Of a stretch of 64,000 nucleotides of DNA, positions 33,064 through 44,849 are shown in pieces. The DNA lies in the NCBI GenBank assembly GCA_910589415.1, contig OU342635.1:36234929-36298928 (forward strand), written 5' to 3'. Source of the DNA: Malachius bipustulatus. Taxonomy: Eukaryota; Arthropoda; Insecta; Coleoptera; Melyridae. Under the pieces are notes generated by a model. That model ran no database searches, had not been told where the DNA came from, and saw nothing but the letters and a program-made list of their open reading frames with translations. The translations under genes were made by a program, and so were the position numbers. Positions within the stretch are counted from its first letter, which is position 1. Each line of letters starts with the position of its first letter.

Positions 33064-34059
33064 ATCATCAATATTGTCTTGATAGGATCAATAATATTTG
33101 ATAATGATCCATTATGTTGGGGATAATATAGTGAGATTTTAAAGTTGTTAAAAATAAAATAAATCTTGACCAGATATTTTACTCTATTAAATGTGTCAAT
33201 CCCAAAAATTCAAATATTTAGACCAATGACGAATTATCAGCTACAGGCAATTAAAAGTAAAAATCGTATTACAATCAATTATTCTCCCTCTAATTTTAAT
33301 GCATATTTTTTCCATAATATCTCCATCCTATTTATTTAATTATTTTCGAGTTATTACCGGGGCATAAAGCTTGAAGACACGGGTAGGTAATAGTCTATGT
33401 TCCAAAATTGATACATTAAATTGTAAAGCTAGTTCCAAATTTTGAAGCAGTTGTCAATGTTGTAAGCTTGAAATGAATATAAATTTATCCCACAGAAGAA
33501 TCCTCTATGTATACGGGTATGTAAAAGGATTTACATCGGCCCAACATTCCTTTTCGCATTCAAAAATGGAACAGAATAATTTAAAGCTCTGATATCAATT
33601 CAATTTCATCCTGATTTTCTCGCAAACAAGTTTTAAGGCTCCAAAGGTACAAAACATCTTCACCTATATTGTATTTTATTGCTCTCACTCTGACATCCGT
33701 TTATACATTCAACGTGAACCTTAAAAATTCAATTATTATATTCCACATACTTCTGTTTCTTTGTCTGATCTTATACCGCCTATATAAATGCCTCAAAAAA
33801 ATCTTGACCTTCTATTTTCGTTCCTGTAAATGCTGCCGTTTTCTGTTTTATTTAATTATTGAACTCAGAGCTTAGCTTAAGACCACGGAGACCTAGAGGC
33901 AACGAAGAAATAAGATGCCCCCCGTTATAATAAAAGCAAGGAAAAAAGAGATATATTTATAGAAATATTTTCTTTTAAAAGTGAAAGTCTTCATGTCGAA
34001 TGTTCTCCTTCCACACGAAGTTTATTAAACATCCAATATTTCCTTGATTTAAAACAATA
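33064..34059. other. AT-rich non-coding stretch
   Basis: No gene or repeat copy recognised. Confidence 0.4.
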
Positions 34060-34640
34060 CAGGGTGTACCAGCTCGATTTAGACAACGGTAAAGGCCGTG
34101 TAGGTCTCGTCAAGATGAAACTTTTTTTTATTTGAAGTTTTTGGATTTGGACCTTCGTTGCGGAAATATGGCCGACTTCCGGTTTTTAGTTTTTTGGCTC
34201 CAGTTTCGGCATTTTTAGGTTCTCGCCCAAACTGAAACTAGTTTTGGAAACTCCTTAGCTTCAGTTACAACTTTCATATTGAAGTCAAGGTTCTATCTCT
34301 GTTGGATTCAAAATCTTAATTTTTCAATTTGATTCAATTTGAATTGATTCAAAGACTTAAAATTTAAAGTCTTGGGCATGTCGCCATTTTGAATCCAACA
34401 GAGATAGAACCTTGACTTCAATATGAAAGTTGTAACTGAAGCTAAGGAGTCTCCAAAACTAGTTTCAGTTTGAGCGAGAACCTAAAAATGCCGAAACTGG
34501 AGCCAAAAAACTAAAAACCGGAAGTCGGCCATATTTCCGCAACGAAGGTCCAAATCCAAAAACTTCAAATAAAAAAACGTTTCGTCTTGACGAAACCTAC
34601 ACGGCCCTTACCGTTGTCTAAATCGAGCTGGTACACTCTG
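34060..34640. mobile_element. Foldback element FB1, TA target site
   Basis: Two ~254-bp arms (34060-34313 and 34387-34640) are near-perfect inverted copies around a 73-bp loop. The ends read CAGGGTGTACCAGCTCGATT and its complement, with TA on both sides. Arms include CGGAAGTCGGCCATATTTCC and CTCCAGTTTCGGCATTTTTA. There is no coding capacity. The high arm identity suggests recent insertion. The end motif and TA duplication point to mobilisation by a Tc1/mariner-type enzyme (inference). Confidence 0.85.
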
Positions 34641-34642
34641 TA

Positions 34643-34930
34643 TAACTATGTTTGCCACAGGAGTGACAAATTACTTGACCTGGTACTTTGTCATTCCTCT
34701 TGCTCTGTAAGGAGAGCACTGGCACGGGAGGAGGGTCACTACCCAGCTCTGTCTATTGATGCTCTTGCACGGTTATTTTTATCGATCTTTGTATGTTTTA
34801 TGTGTATATTCTTTTTGTTATTTTCTAATTACTACTATGTTTATTTTGCCCTCTAGTGGTCTGCATGATCCCTGTAATTGGGTTGTATTACCTGTAGGAT
34901 GAAATGGAAATAAATAAATTAAATAAAAAA
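34643..34930 (+). mobile_element. 3' end of a CR1/jockey-like non-LTR element
   Basis: The sequence ends in GGAAATAAATAAATTAAATA followed by an A run, similar in style to the tail of the retrotransposon at 39437-41300. The preceding 250 bp could be the C-terminal coding end and 3' UTR, but no RT motif remains. It abuts FB1. Weakly supported. Confidence 0.4.
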
Positions 34931-35090
34931 AAATTCACAATAATCTTGAGGGAAATATTTCAGCTGCGATATAATAACATGGTGTTGGTAGATGCCTGAA
35001 AATAACTAATACTAATATGTTGCTATGAAAGTAAGTATATTAGAGAATAAACCTTAGCGTTCTGGATGAGAAAATTCTGAGAGAGGAAGC

Positions 35091-35107
35091 CCTGAGAGAG
35101 AGAGAGC
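35091..35107. repeat. (GA)n microsatellite
   Basis: A short GAGAGA run within otherwise unremarkable sequence between the non-LTR tail and FB2. Confidence 0.7.
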
Positions 35108-35640
35108 AATGCTAACGATCTCTGCAGATCGTACACACAATTTTTTTTTCCGAATATCTAGTCAGATTTATTTTCCTGTTACTATTTTACCGCTTCCTGT
35201 CTTTGAATATTTTCCTGGTAGCTGCATTTTTTGAAGATTTCCATTCCACCTGACCTTCAACAGTTAGTAAGATTCCTTCAGCTTTCAGGTACTTGCAGGA
35301 TACATTGCAGGATGAACTCTTTTTCAAAATTTGAATAGGCTAAATTTTCGTTACAACTAGTTGACTTTTTTTATTTATGTATTTTTTATATTAATTATCA
35401 ACTAACACGAAGCAATTCGCTACCAGCGAATTCTCTTAGAGGTGAAGATGGTTCCGTTCAAAATGCTTGTGCATGAGCTATTGCCTGCTGACCGCCAATA
35501 ATAACGTTAAACTTCAACCCATCTAAAAACCTCGCTGAGCTTCAAGATGAAGGATGAAGGTCATCATGAGCGACGAATAGCCATTGCATGCTCCCAAAGA
35601 CATTGTTTCGTGCGGTTTTTACGCGGAAATGTGATTTATA

Positions 35641-36521
35641 CAGGGTTATTCACGGTATACGCCACGGAAGTTTATGGCCGTGTCTCTGGATTTTAGGATC
35701 TTTTTATTTTTGGAGTGGATAGAGATCCGGCAGAAGTACGTTTTAAAATTATATACACTATGTACAGGTTGTCCCAAAAGCATGAAACATATCAAAGTTA
35801 TGTTTTTTTAAATGGAATGCTCCTATGTTATTGCATTTTTAGGTTGTCTGAGAAGAAAAAATAAGATTGGCTTTTACAGTTGGTGTTTAAATTAGGAAGT
35901 TTTTGAGTTATAAACAAGTGAAAATCGTCATTTTTCAAGTTCAAGGCCCTGTACAACGAAAACGGTTCGAGATAGAGAAAAACGGCTTACATGTCCCTAT
36001 TTTAACTTTTCATGTACTATCCAATGATGTAGATAAAATGTTTATACAGGGTGATAAAAAAATTTGAAAAATTCTGAGATTTCTCCACGCGTCGACAAAT
36101 AAAAAAATCAAAGAAAGTACAAATGTTTCTATACCATAGGATAGTACATGAAAAGTTAAAATAGGGACATGTAAGCCGTTTTTCTCTATCTCGAACCGTT
36201 TTCGTTGTACAGGGCCTTGAACTTCAAAAATGACGATTTTCACTTGTTTATAACTCAAAAACTTCTGAATTTAAACACCAACTGTAAAAGCCAATCTTAT
36301 TTTCTCTTCTCAGACAATCTAAAAATGCAATAACATAGGAGCATTCCATTTAAAAAAAACATAACTTTGATATGTTTCATGCTTTTGGGACACCCTTTAC
36401 ACTATGAATATAATTTTAAGACGTACCTCTGCCGGGTCTCTATCCACTCCAAAAATAAAAAGATCCTAAAATCCAGAGACACGGCCATAATCTTCCGTGG
36501 CGTATACCGTGAATAACCCTG
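35641..36521. mobile_element. Foldback element FB2, TA target site
   Basis: Arms 35641-36022 and 36139-36521 are inverted copies of ~382 bp with a 116-bp loop. The ends read CAGGGTTATTCACGGTATAC and its complement, flanked by TA. The loop holds a second terminus-like TATACAGGGTGATAAA at 36042, suggesting a nested or composite origin. Each arm contains AAAACGGTTCGAGATAGAG, a version of an internal phrase seen in other families here. No protein coding. Confidence 0.85.
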
Positions 36522-38192
36522 TATACATCACATTTTTTCGAGGAAGACCTCTGCAAAAACTGTTGCTGCGTGACTAGTAGGTATATGGGCATTAATTAAT
36601 ACAACACAATAATCAACGAAATGATGGCATTAAATGCATTTATTGAGGAACTGCCAACAATGTGGCATGGTCACCAAGATCGCAAGTTTTGAGTTTTGAC
36701 CATGCCAGACTTATCTGTCTTTGTCTTGAAATTTCCAAGTCACGAGTCTAAAGGAGCAAGCCTTGGCGATCCTAAGGGAGAACAATCGACATTCCGACAA
36801 GAAATAAAGAATTTATCGACATTTACTCAAGAATTAGCCAAGTCATTATGTACTTTTAACCTAGGAAAAATTCCGTTGTAGATTTTTTTTTAATTAAACC
36901 TAAAAAAATCGGGGAAGTCATTTGAAAAATACCTAATGTCTGATGCCACCGGCCATATCTTAGGAATGATTGGTCCTAGAGCCCCACAATTAATTCTCTT
37001 TGGTACATAAATGACCATGACAAATTCAATGAAACTATTTTCAGGATGGTGGCACTTCCGGAAATACCGAAAGTTGACATTTACTTCGGTTTTTCAACTC
37101 TAGGTAAGAGAGTATCGAGTACAGGTGGTTTTCACAATAATTGGAATTAAATTGAGTATAGTTTATGAATTATAAACAAGTAAAAATCGCGATTTTCAAA
37201 TTTCAAAGCTACAACGATAAAGGCTCAAGATATAGAAAACGGACTACATATCCCTATTTTAATTTTTCATGTAGTGTTATTTAATTCGAAAAGTACTTTA
37301 TCGATCGTACTGAAAAAAAATTGTAATTTTCCAACTTGTAAGAAATTGAATATTCCCTACAAGTTTTGTGTCAATAATTTTTACCAGAAAAAATCATAAT
37401 GGCCGAGTTATTGAAGAAAAGCTATTATTTTTCATCAAAATAAAAATGGCGGACTGATGCGCACCTCGGATCTGGTCCCCATTTTCAATTTAAACTATCA
37501 GTGAATCCCTCTAACGGAACTTCAACTTTTTTTTATTGAACTTACACAGAAGTTGCTGACAAAGACAAATCATAACTTAAATACTTCATCATAGCTTTAT
37601 TGAAGTTCTTTGAACCTCATAATAATATTCTATTATATGTATAATTTCGTTTCTTTTGATTATGTGACTTGAAGACCATTAAGAGAAAACATCATTTACA
37701 TCAATGCAAACATTCATAAAAAAAATTCCGTCGCCTTGTAAGCTTCAAAGTTAGCTCTAAATTTCTAAAATAAATACATTCCCTTTTCGCGTGCTGCTGC
37801 TTTTATTTGAATTATTCTCCCTGCAGTACTTATGCAGGTATGTTAAAAAATAAAATTTTTCATCTCAAACAAAAGCGTTATTTTTTGCTTTCTCTTTATT
37901 TCAGGCCTAAAATGTAGGACATGAAATTCAGAATAAAAATACAAACATAATATATTCAGAAAGAATTCGTTGACCTTTGTAACGAGTTATTACTCGTACG
38001 CTTGGGATTTCTCTGTGTAACAGAGAGGGTTTAGAAACTCAAGTCGGTATTTATATTCTGCCGAATTTGTTATTAAATATCTTTCTTTAATAAAGCTTCT
38101 TTAATTCTATATAAGAGGGTGACTTAGATTATAATATGTATATGTGTATTATTTATTTGTATTAATAATGATGGGAAAGAAGCATTAATATA
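36522..38192. other. Non-coding stretch with a diverged FB2-like segment
   Basis: From about 37155 to 37275 the sequence resembles one FB2 arm: a TTATAAACAAGTAAAAATCG-like run, then CTCAAGATATAGAAAACGG, then CCCTATTTTAA and TTTTCATGTA. No matching second arm was found. The 61-codon open frame at 36696 shows no known motif. The rest is AT-rich with no gene seen. Confidence 0.5.
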
Positions 38193-38994
38193 CAGGGTGG
38201 TCCAACTTAAAACGTCAGGACTTTACCAAACGATAGATAACGTTAAAATAATGCCAGTTTCTCTAATACACTTATAGCCGGGAAAGCTTTCTTTTCAAGA
38301 TACAAGGGCGTTGAAGTTTTGGGAAAAAAATAATGTTTTGCGAATATTGTCAAAACGGCTGCTTTAAAAAAATTTGGCACGCGGCATGAGCTAAGTATCT
38401 TTCATGATTTACGGCTTATGGTGATAAATTGCGAAAACCAGCGGCGGAGATATGGGTGTGCCATCGCCTCTTTTCAAAAAAAATATTGACGCCACTGACT
38501 CTATGGCAAATTAAATAATACTATTCAATGCCCCATGCTTTTTAGAACAAAAAAGTACTCTCTAATTTTTTTCACAAGGCGCACCGTTTCCGAGATAATT
38601 CAGGTTTTCTTAGGTAATATCCGTAGCCATTTTATAAGAATAACAGACAAATTCTAATCAAATGACTTTTACTTAAATTATGGTCAGTGGCGTCAATTTT
38701 TATTTTTAAAGGGGCGATGACACACCGATATCTCCGCCGCTGGTTTTCGCAATTTATTACCATAAGCCGTAAATCATGAAAGATACTTAGCTCATGCTGC
38801 GTGCCAAATTTAAATTTTTTTGAAGCAGCCGTTTTGACAATATTCACAAAACATTATTTTTTTTCCCAAAACTTCAACGCCCTGTATCTTGAAAAGGAAG
38901 CTTTCCCGGCTATAAGTGTATTAGAGAAACTGGCATTATTTTAACGTTATCTATCGTTTGGTAAAGTCCTGACGTTTTAAGTTGGACCACCCTG
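38193..38994. mobile_element. Foldback element FB3, TA target site
   Basis: Arms 38193-38499 and 38683-38994 are near-identical inverted copies (~310 bp) with a ~183-bp loop. The ends read CAGGGTGGTCCAACTTAAAA and its complement, flanked by TA. Each arm has the phrases CCAGCGGCGGAGATAT and CAGTGGCGTCAA, which recur in family A and in the element at 53018. No coding capacity. Confidence 0.88.
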
Positions 38995-39436
38995 TATATA
39001 GGTCAATGCGACTTAAACATTTTGTCAATATTATTAAAATCGACAAAGCAATTGATGAAAAAAGTCGCTTAAATGTATTAAAATTGCGATACCTACTCGA
39101 TTTTTTTTACACCTTTTATCCTTGCTAAGGATGTTGAAAATTGACAGTTCAAAAGCAGTATGCAGTTTTCTTTCTTAGGATCAAGAATGAAGCTGTTCCT
39201 TTAAGAGGTAAAAAAAATAAATATACCTCATCACTATGCAGGATTTGTTTTTTTTACAGTATCCTATTCTTACTCAGTCTCAGTTTTATCTTCATTTTTA
39301 TAAGAATTTTCTGATTATGAATTTATCAAGGAAGGGACTTTGGAGGAAAAACGAATACTTTTTCATAAATAGTTTAGATAACTATGATAACTATTATAAC
39401 TATGATATCTAATATTTATCATTTAGATAATGATGA

Positions 39437-41125
39437 GTCGAGAAACGTCCAGCACTAAATCTTCAACTCGAGCCCTTCTCTTACAATAATTCGTTGGATA
39501 TTCTCAACGCGTTTGCTGATTTTTTCAGTCGATCATTCTCTACTCCAGCTTTGCCAGTAAATTCCTCTACGGTAGTCAATTCCAACACGACAGTAAAGCT
39601 TCAGTTTTTCTCCGAGGATGAGGTATTGATGGTACTGAAGTCCTTTAAGAATGCCAGAACCACAGGACCGGACCGTGTACCCGCTTTTCTCCTTCGGGAT
39701 TGCGCACAGGTTTTGGCACCTCCCCTCACTGTTTTGTTTAACAGATGTGTTGGAGAATGTGCAGTTCCTGACACCTGGAAGCAGGCTAAAGTCTGTCCCG
39801 TTAATAAGGGTGGTGAAAAATCTCAGGTAACTAATTACAGACCCATCAGTATTATTTGCAATTTTAGTAAGGCTTTCGAAATTCTAATTCACAACAGCAT
39901 ATATCATGAGGTCCATGGTCAGATTAGTTATTATCAGAATGGGTTTGTTAAGGGAAGGTCAACCGTTACTAATCTTATCCAGAAAACACAATTCATTGCA
40001 GAATCCCTGGACACTGGACATCAATTCGACGTTATATACACCGACATATCTAAGGCCTTTGACAGACTAGATCACGGTATCCTTTTAAGAAAACTTGAAA
40101 ATTTTGGTTTTCACAAATCGCTTGTTAAGTTATTGTCGAGCTACCTGTCAAAGCGTTCTTACTTTGTGGTTTTGAATGGGTTTCAATCAACCTCCTATGA
40201 AGCGACATCTGGTGTCCCCCAGGGTTCTGTACTGGGTCCCCTGCTCTTTGTCCTGTTCATTGATGACATCACTCATGGGTTGAGTGTGGACTTTCTGCTT
40301 TATGCCGACGACCTCAAGATATTCAGGACTATCAAATGCATTGAGGACTGCTTGCACCTGCAGCAGAACCTTGAGAGGATCTCTGTCTGGCTTAATAATA
40401 ATAACCTAGAAATTAATGTTAGCAAGTGCAATGTTCTGTCATTCACCGTAAAACATCCCGGTGGAATTTTTCATGATTATTCTCTTAATGATCAGGTGCT
40501 GTGTAGGCCTGAACATGTTCGCGATCTGGGGGTGTTATTTGACAGAAAGCTGTCGTTCTCCTATCACATTGAGAGGATTCTTGCAGAGGCATCGAGGGCA
40601 CTTGGTTTTGTCATTCGAAACACTAGGGATTTTACCAACTTAAATACTTTAAAAGTACTTTACGCTTCATTCGTTCGCTCTAAGCTCGAGTATGCGTCTG
40701 TTGTGTGGTCCCCAGGCTATCAGATTTATATTGATGGAATTGAGTCTATTCAGCGTAGATTCTTGAAATATATGCATTATAAAGCTTATGGTGTTTATCC
40801 TGTAATCGGCTATCCTCATCAAATATTGTTGGACACATTTTCTTTTACTTCTTTGGAGAACCGACGATGCTATGCCTCTTTGGTGTTCCTGGTTAAGTTG
40901 CTTGGTAATGCAATTGACTGCCCACCAATTCTAGAGAGGTTGCGGTTTCGTGTACCAAGGGTGGGCTCTCGACAGAATGAGACGTTTTATCTTCAGTCTC
41001 ATCATACCAACGTCTTAAAGTTTTCGCCGATTTACACGATGTGTGGCAAATATAACGGTGGTCAATTTAGCTTTGACATTTTTTCTAGCAGCCTTAGCGA
41101 CTTGAGGAGTAGCGTTAAACATTAA
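39437..41125 (+). CDS. Non-LTR reverse transcriptase (partial ORF2, open)
   Basis: The open frame begins after a stop at about 39436 with no ATG; this is the internal part of ORF2. Motifs in order: KNARTTGPDRVPAFLL (~39649), NYRPISIICNFSKAFE (~39832), QNGFVKGRSTVTNL (~39935), YTDISKAFDRLDH (~40037), SGVPQGSVLGPLLFVLFIDD (~40210) and catalytic LLYADDLKIF (~40297), then a thumb with LGVLFDRKLSF and a C-terminal region to residue ~560. It is CR1/jockey-superfamily in style. In a full element an APE endonuclease would precede it. It is free of stops, yet cannot be expressed normally without the 5' half. Confidence 0.9.
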   Translation, partial: VEKRPALNLQLEPFSYNNSLDILNAFADFFSRSFSTPALPVNSSTVVNSNTTVKLQFFSEDEVLMVLKSFKNARTTGPDRVPAFLLRDCAQVLAPPLTVLFNRCVGECAVPDTWKQAKVCPVNKGGEKSQVTNYRPISIICNFSKAFEILIHNSIYHEVHGQISYYQNGFVKGRSTVTNLIQKTQFIAESLDTGHQFDVIYTDISKAFDRLDHGILLRKLENFGFHKSLVKLLSSYLSKRSYFVVLNGFQSTSYEATSGVPQGSVLGPLLFVLFIDDITHGLSVDFLLYADDLKIFRTIKCIEDCLHLQQNLERISVWLNNNNLEINVSKCNVLSFTVKHPGGIFHDYSLNDQVLCRPEHVRDLGVLFDRKLSFSYHIERILAEASRALGFVIRNTRDFTNLNTLKVLYASFVRSKLEYASVVWSPGYQIYIDGIESIQRRFLKYMHYKAYGVYPVIGYPHQILLDTFSFTSLENRRCYASLVFLVKLLGNAIDCPPILERLRFRVPRVGSRQNETFYLQSHHTNVLKFSPIYTMCGKYNGGQFSFDIFSSSLSDLRSSVKH

Positions 41126-41269
41126 TTTGCTTTCTCCTTTTTCTTTGTAGATGCCTTGGTCCAAAAACTGTAAATTTGTTACACATTTTAAATTTGGATG
41201 ATTGTATTATATGGAAATTTTTCTGTTATTGTCTCTGTATAGTAAAGGGCTTCGCCTGTTTATACAGTG

Positions 41270-41300
41270 TAAAATAAAATAAATAAATAAATAAATAAAA
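41270..41300 (+). repeat. (AATA)n tail of the non-LTR element
   Basis: An AAATAAATAAATAAATAAAT-type run closes the 3' end of the retrotransposon. Confidence 0.85.
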
Positions 41301-41529
41301 TAATTGTGGCAGACATCATCACAGACGAGTTCCGTGTGATGTCGAGAAGAAATTATTGGCTTTTATAAGCACCTAAGCGTAATTATTGTAACAACTTTTT
41401 CCATTGTTTCATTTTCTGGATATTATAGAATTCGTTCTCTTGATCGTTCCATCAGTGTGTTTCATGGGAGAAATTGATAGTTGTCCTTTCCTGTTTTTTT
41501 TTATTCCTTTATTGAAGAAAAATTCGAGT

Positions 41530-41660
41530 CAAGTATTAGGTATAACACCGCTTACTTTAAGCCGTTCTTTACCCCTGAAGATAGTCCAGTAGACCGAAAC
41601 CGGTATAGGGTACCGAAAGTAGGTAGTGCGTAATAAAGTCATTTCAAAATTTTGACTCCA
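41530..41660 (+). mobile_element. Penelope-like element 3' signature (tentative)
   Basis: CCCTGAAGATAGTCCAGTAG followed by ACCGAAACCGGT and, 30 bp on, GTGCGTAATAAAGTCATTTC. The pairing CTGAAGA...GAAAC resembles the conserved terminal block of Penelope-like retroelements, which carry hammerhead ribozyme cores (CUGANGA...GAAA). No reverse transcriptase or GIY-YIG sequence is visible nearby, so at most a fragment is present. The ribozyme stem II is imperfect as I read it. Confidence 0.4.
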
Positions 41661-41871
41661 ATTTTTCTTTCCCTCCTTATTATTACCATGGATGTATTTT
41701 GGGAGAATTATTCCTTTATTGTGATCATTCCTATACTGGACGATATCTATATGACTCCAAATTAGTCATCGCTCAATAAGATATAGTTAAAAAAAATATA
41801 TATTATGGCTGTGGTAAAGCCCAAGTGTCAGAAGTTTTCAAGTAGCCTCAAGGGCCTCTGACGTAACTTAA

Positions 41872-41891
41872 CGACTGCTGTGAAGCAGTCG
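41872..41891. other. Short perfect hairpin
   Basis: CGACTGCT-GTGA-AGCAGTCG: an 8-bp stem closed by a GTGA (GNRA-type) loop. Function unknown; it may be part of a short interspersed element, since the flanks show nothing else. Confidence 0.5.
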
Positions 41892-44849
41892 GGACCCAGA
41901 TATAGTTGAGCGTAGAGTAGGCCCAGCCAGGTAATAGTTATCCAGAATAACGCAAGTTTTGTATTCGATTATGAAACTACCGCCGTTGTGGAAGAATCGT
42001 CTGGAAAGAATTTCTGGAACAACAGCCTTTCGGTTCTTATACACATTATTCACTCAAAGTACGAGTATATTAATATTTAGATTTTTGTAGTTTCTTAAAA
42101 AAATATTGTTCTTTATTACTTAAAAAATCATAAAAACAAGCAAAAAATACTCATCCGACCTGACTTAGCTTTTCTATCATACAAAAAAGATTGACCGAAT
42201 GGGAAAAAATTCTCTAACCATAAAATAACAAATGGGTTATCACACAGAAGTTCCTTGATGGATTAACGTAACTACTCTCATGAAAATGTCACGTCAAAAG
42301 GTTTTGCGTCGTATTTCGTTCTATACAATAAGTCTCCTCTTCGCGTTCGAACCAATTGTTCAACGCCCCGAAAGAACTTTCCGCTTCCTAACTGCCTCTG
42401 ATTCAACGCGGAAAAACCTGAAAAGATAAAGCTTTAGCAAATTGTCCAACGACCTCTGTTTTTATTGTTCTGCTATGAGTATGTCTAATAGGAACTCCAT
42501 AACAACTTTTTCGTCTTATACGATGAGAAAGCCCAATCGATACTTCCATTCAGACTCCACGACATGACATTTTCTAATCGACTATTCATGTTTTTCATCA
42601 CTGAAATCTGCTACTTCCACACCAGCCTAAAGCCCCGAGAACAGCTTCAGTGGGAAAAGTAAAAGTGATGCTTTGTTTGCCATTTCTGTTTCGTTTATTA
42701 AACTAAGTAAGCTGGCTTTGTGTGGGTCTCTCTATTCAACTGTCTTCAATAATCTCAACGGATTATCTGTGCTAAACTCGAACTAGCTCGTGGTGGAAGC
42801 CAGTGAAATTATAAAGACGACGTGCTTTTGAGACTGAAACTTGTCAGGTCTAAGGACTATTCATTGAAAGGATAATTCAGTTATTTGAGACTGGACGTAA
42901 TAAACCGTGAACGCCTCTGGATAAAGCTTTTAGGAGCTCACGAATTTCGGGAAGTGTTGCCCATCTGGATATTTTCAGTCGACGCTCCCGGGTTTTTAGA
43001 TTGGGAGGAGTTGGGATTAGTTTGACGGTATTTGTAATTTGTTTATTGTTTTGTGGTTTGATTTTTTGGGAAATTCGAGTGTGTTTGTAAATGTAAGTCT
43101 TATACGAGATCTTTCGTATAAGAGCGGGAAGTTTTTACTCCTGTAAGAGCAAGCCAAAAATATCTAACTTCATTCTTTTTGATCGATATAATCAGTTTTT
43201 AAATCAGAAAAACCGGAAGTTCCTGTAAAACCTATAGATTTTTTTACCGTGCGGTTAGATATAAATTGACCTTAAAAATCCACTATTTATGCGATTGATG
43301 GGCAAGAAGATTAATTTTATTATTGATGGTATGAATTAATTGTGTTGTGACAGAACATTCTGTGATAACAAAATAAAATACGAACTTGAATAAACAATGT
43401 TGTCAAATTTGTGCTTACAATGGAAACAATAGTGTTATTGAGCTTTATATGTGAAAACGCTTTTATTGATTTTATGTTGTTCTTATCAGTCCTTCATTTC
43501 CTTTTATAGAAATTCAGCTTCTGTATATATCCTTTGTTCGATATTATTATGGAATTGTCATATCTCTGATATATCTGGAACGTTGAAGCCAAGCGGCAAT
43601 TGCGTCCCCATACATGAGGGGAATGAATATAAGATTTCCCCACATGCCATGTCTCATTTTGAAATTATTCTGTCTGGTTATTCCTTTCATATTTTCAAAC
43701 TGTAGCTTCACTGGGAAAATTTTACATTTAAGATCATTGCTCAATAAGTAAGTTTTACCTGATGTAAGCTTTTATTACCTTCTCTATTATAATAGTGAAA
43801 CACTTCAATAAGTTCCCCTAACCAGAATTAGGAATTTGTAGGTATCCCGATAGAAAACAGTATTAGTATGAAGAAAAAAAACGTTTAATGACATTATTTG
43901 TCTTCTTAAATTTTCTTATATATATGATGGCGTTTGATAAGACTAAAGTTAATCAAGATCATACTTCTTCTACTGTTCTTTAAGTAAGTATGTAATTCAG
44001 GTATGGCAGAGTACTAACACTTTAACAAGATAAAAGTTATTTTGATATCTTTGGCGATAAAAAATAATGATAATCAAGATTTGCAGCTAAATTATGAACA
44101 CTTTTATACAAAGTTTTAATCCATACTTCGCGGATACTTTTCAGCGTCGAACAAAACAAAAGGGTTGCATAAACCCTTATTTATAATCCCAAGCGACTGT
44201 CGAAAGTTATCCGAAATTACTAACCAGGCTATTTTGGTGTAACAGTTACGTTGTTTTAAACACCATTTTATCATGATAGCCTTAATTTAATTAGTGATGA
44301 TGTTTTATTCTAGCTTAAAATATTGTTTCGGCACTTTGCCGGGCCTGAAATTAAATTTCGGTTCTCCCTTCATCGTGATGAATAATACTCGAGTGAAATA
44401 AAACGGGACTATCAGCAGGAGGATTCATGAAAGCAATATAAAAATACAAAAGAGGCGTTCTGGTTTCATGAATAGACGAACAAAGTAGCATTCTACTTTT
44501 ATTAATACACCTACCAGATTTATGCTTGACATCCTTCAATTTCATTCAAAAAAATGGTCTCTTAAACGTGGACTTTTTTATTATCCTTTGAAAGCCTTGC
44601 TTGAATGTTATCATTACGCTGCACTCAGTGGGTTGCAACTTCCAACAAAAGAAAATTTTTAGGTTTATAAAATTTATCATTATTTATTATAATTATTGTT
44701 AATCATAATTATGATTAACAGAGTCAGTATTAGATGTTTGAAAACTAAAAAAAATGGAAGATTAAAATATTTTTCATTATTTTGTGTTATTTACACCTTT
44801 GTTGTTAAAAATAAGAGACCTGGAGAAGAAGATCTGGATCTGGATTGTT
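41892..44849. other. Non-coding stretch with a family A scrap
   Basis: No gene seen. CCACTATTTATGCGATTGAT then GGGCAAGAAG at 43280-43308 matches the 3' tail of family A, so a small fragment of that repeat sits here. The rest is AT-rich. Confidence 0.45.

Larger units (their letters stand above)
39437..41300 (+). mobile_element. CR1/jockey-like non-LTR element, 5' truncated
   Basis: A 5'-truncated copy with an open ORF2 remainder (to 41125), a ~145-bp 3' UTR and a (TAAA)n-type tail at 41270-41300. Truncation at the 5' side and a simple A-rich tail are hallmarks of target-primed reverse transcription. The endonuclease domain is lost. The insertion looks young, because the RT frame has no stop. 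Confidence 0.85.

Noticed and set aside
36000..36260. 82-codon minus-strand frame in FB2 as a membrane protein
   Set aside because: It covers the loop and one arm of an inverted repeat; the hydrophobic part is not conserved in the related segment at 37155-37275.
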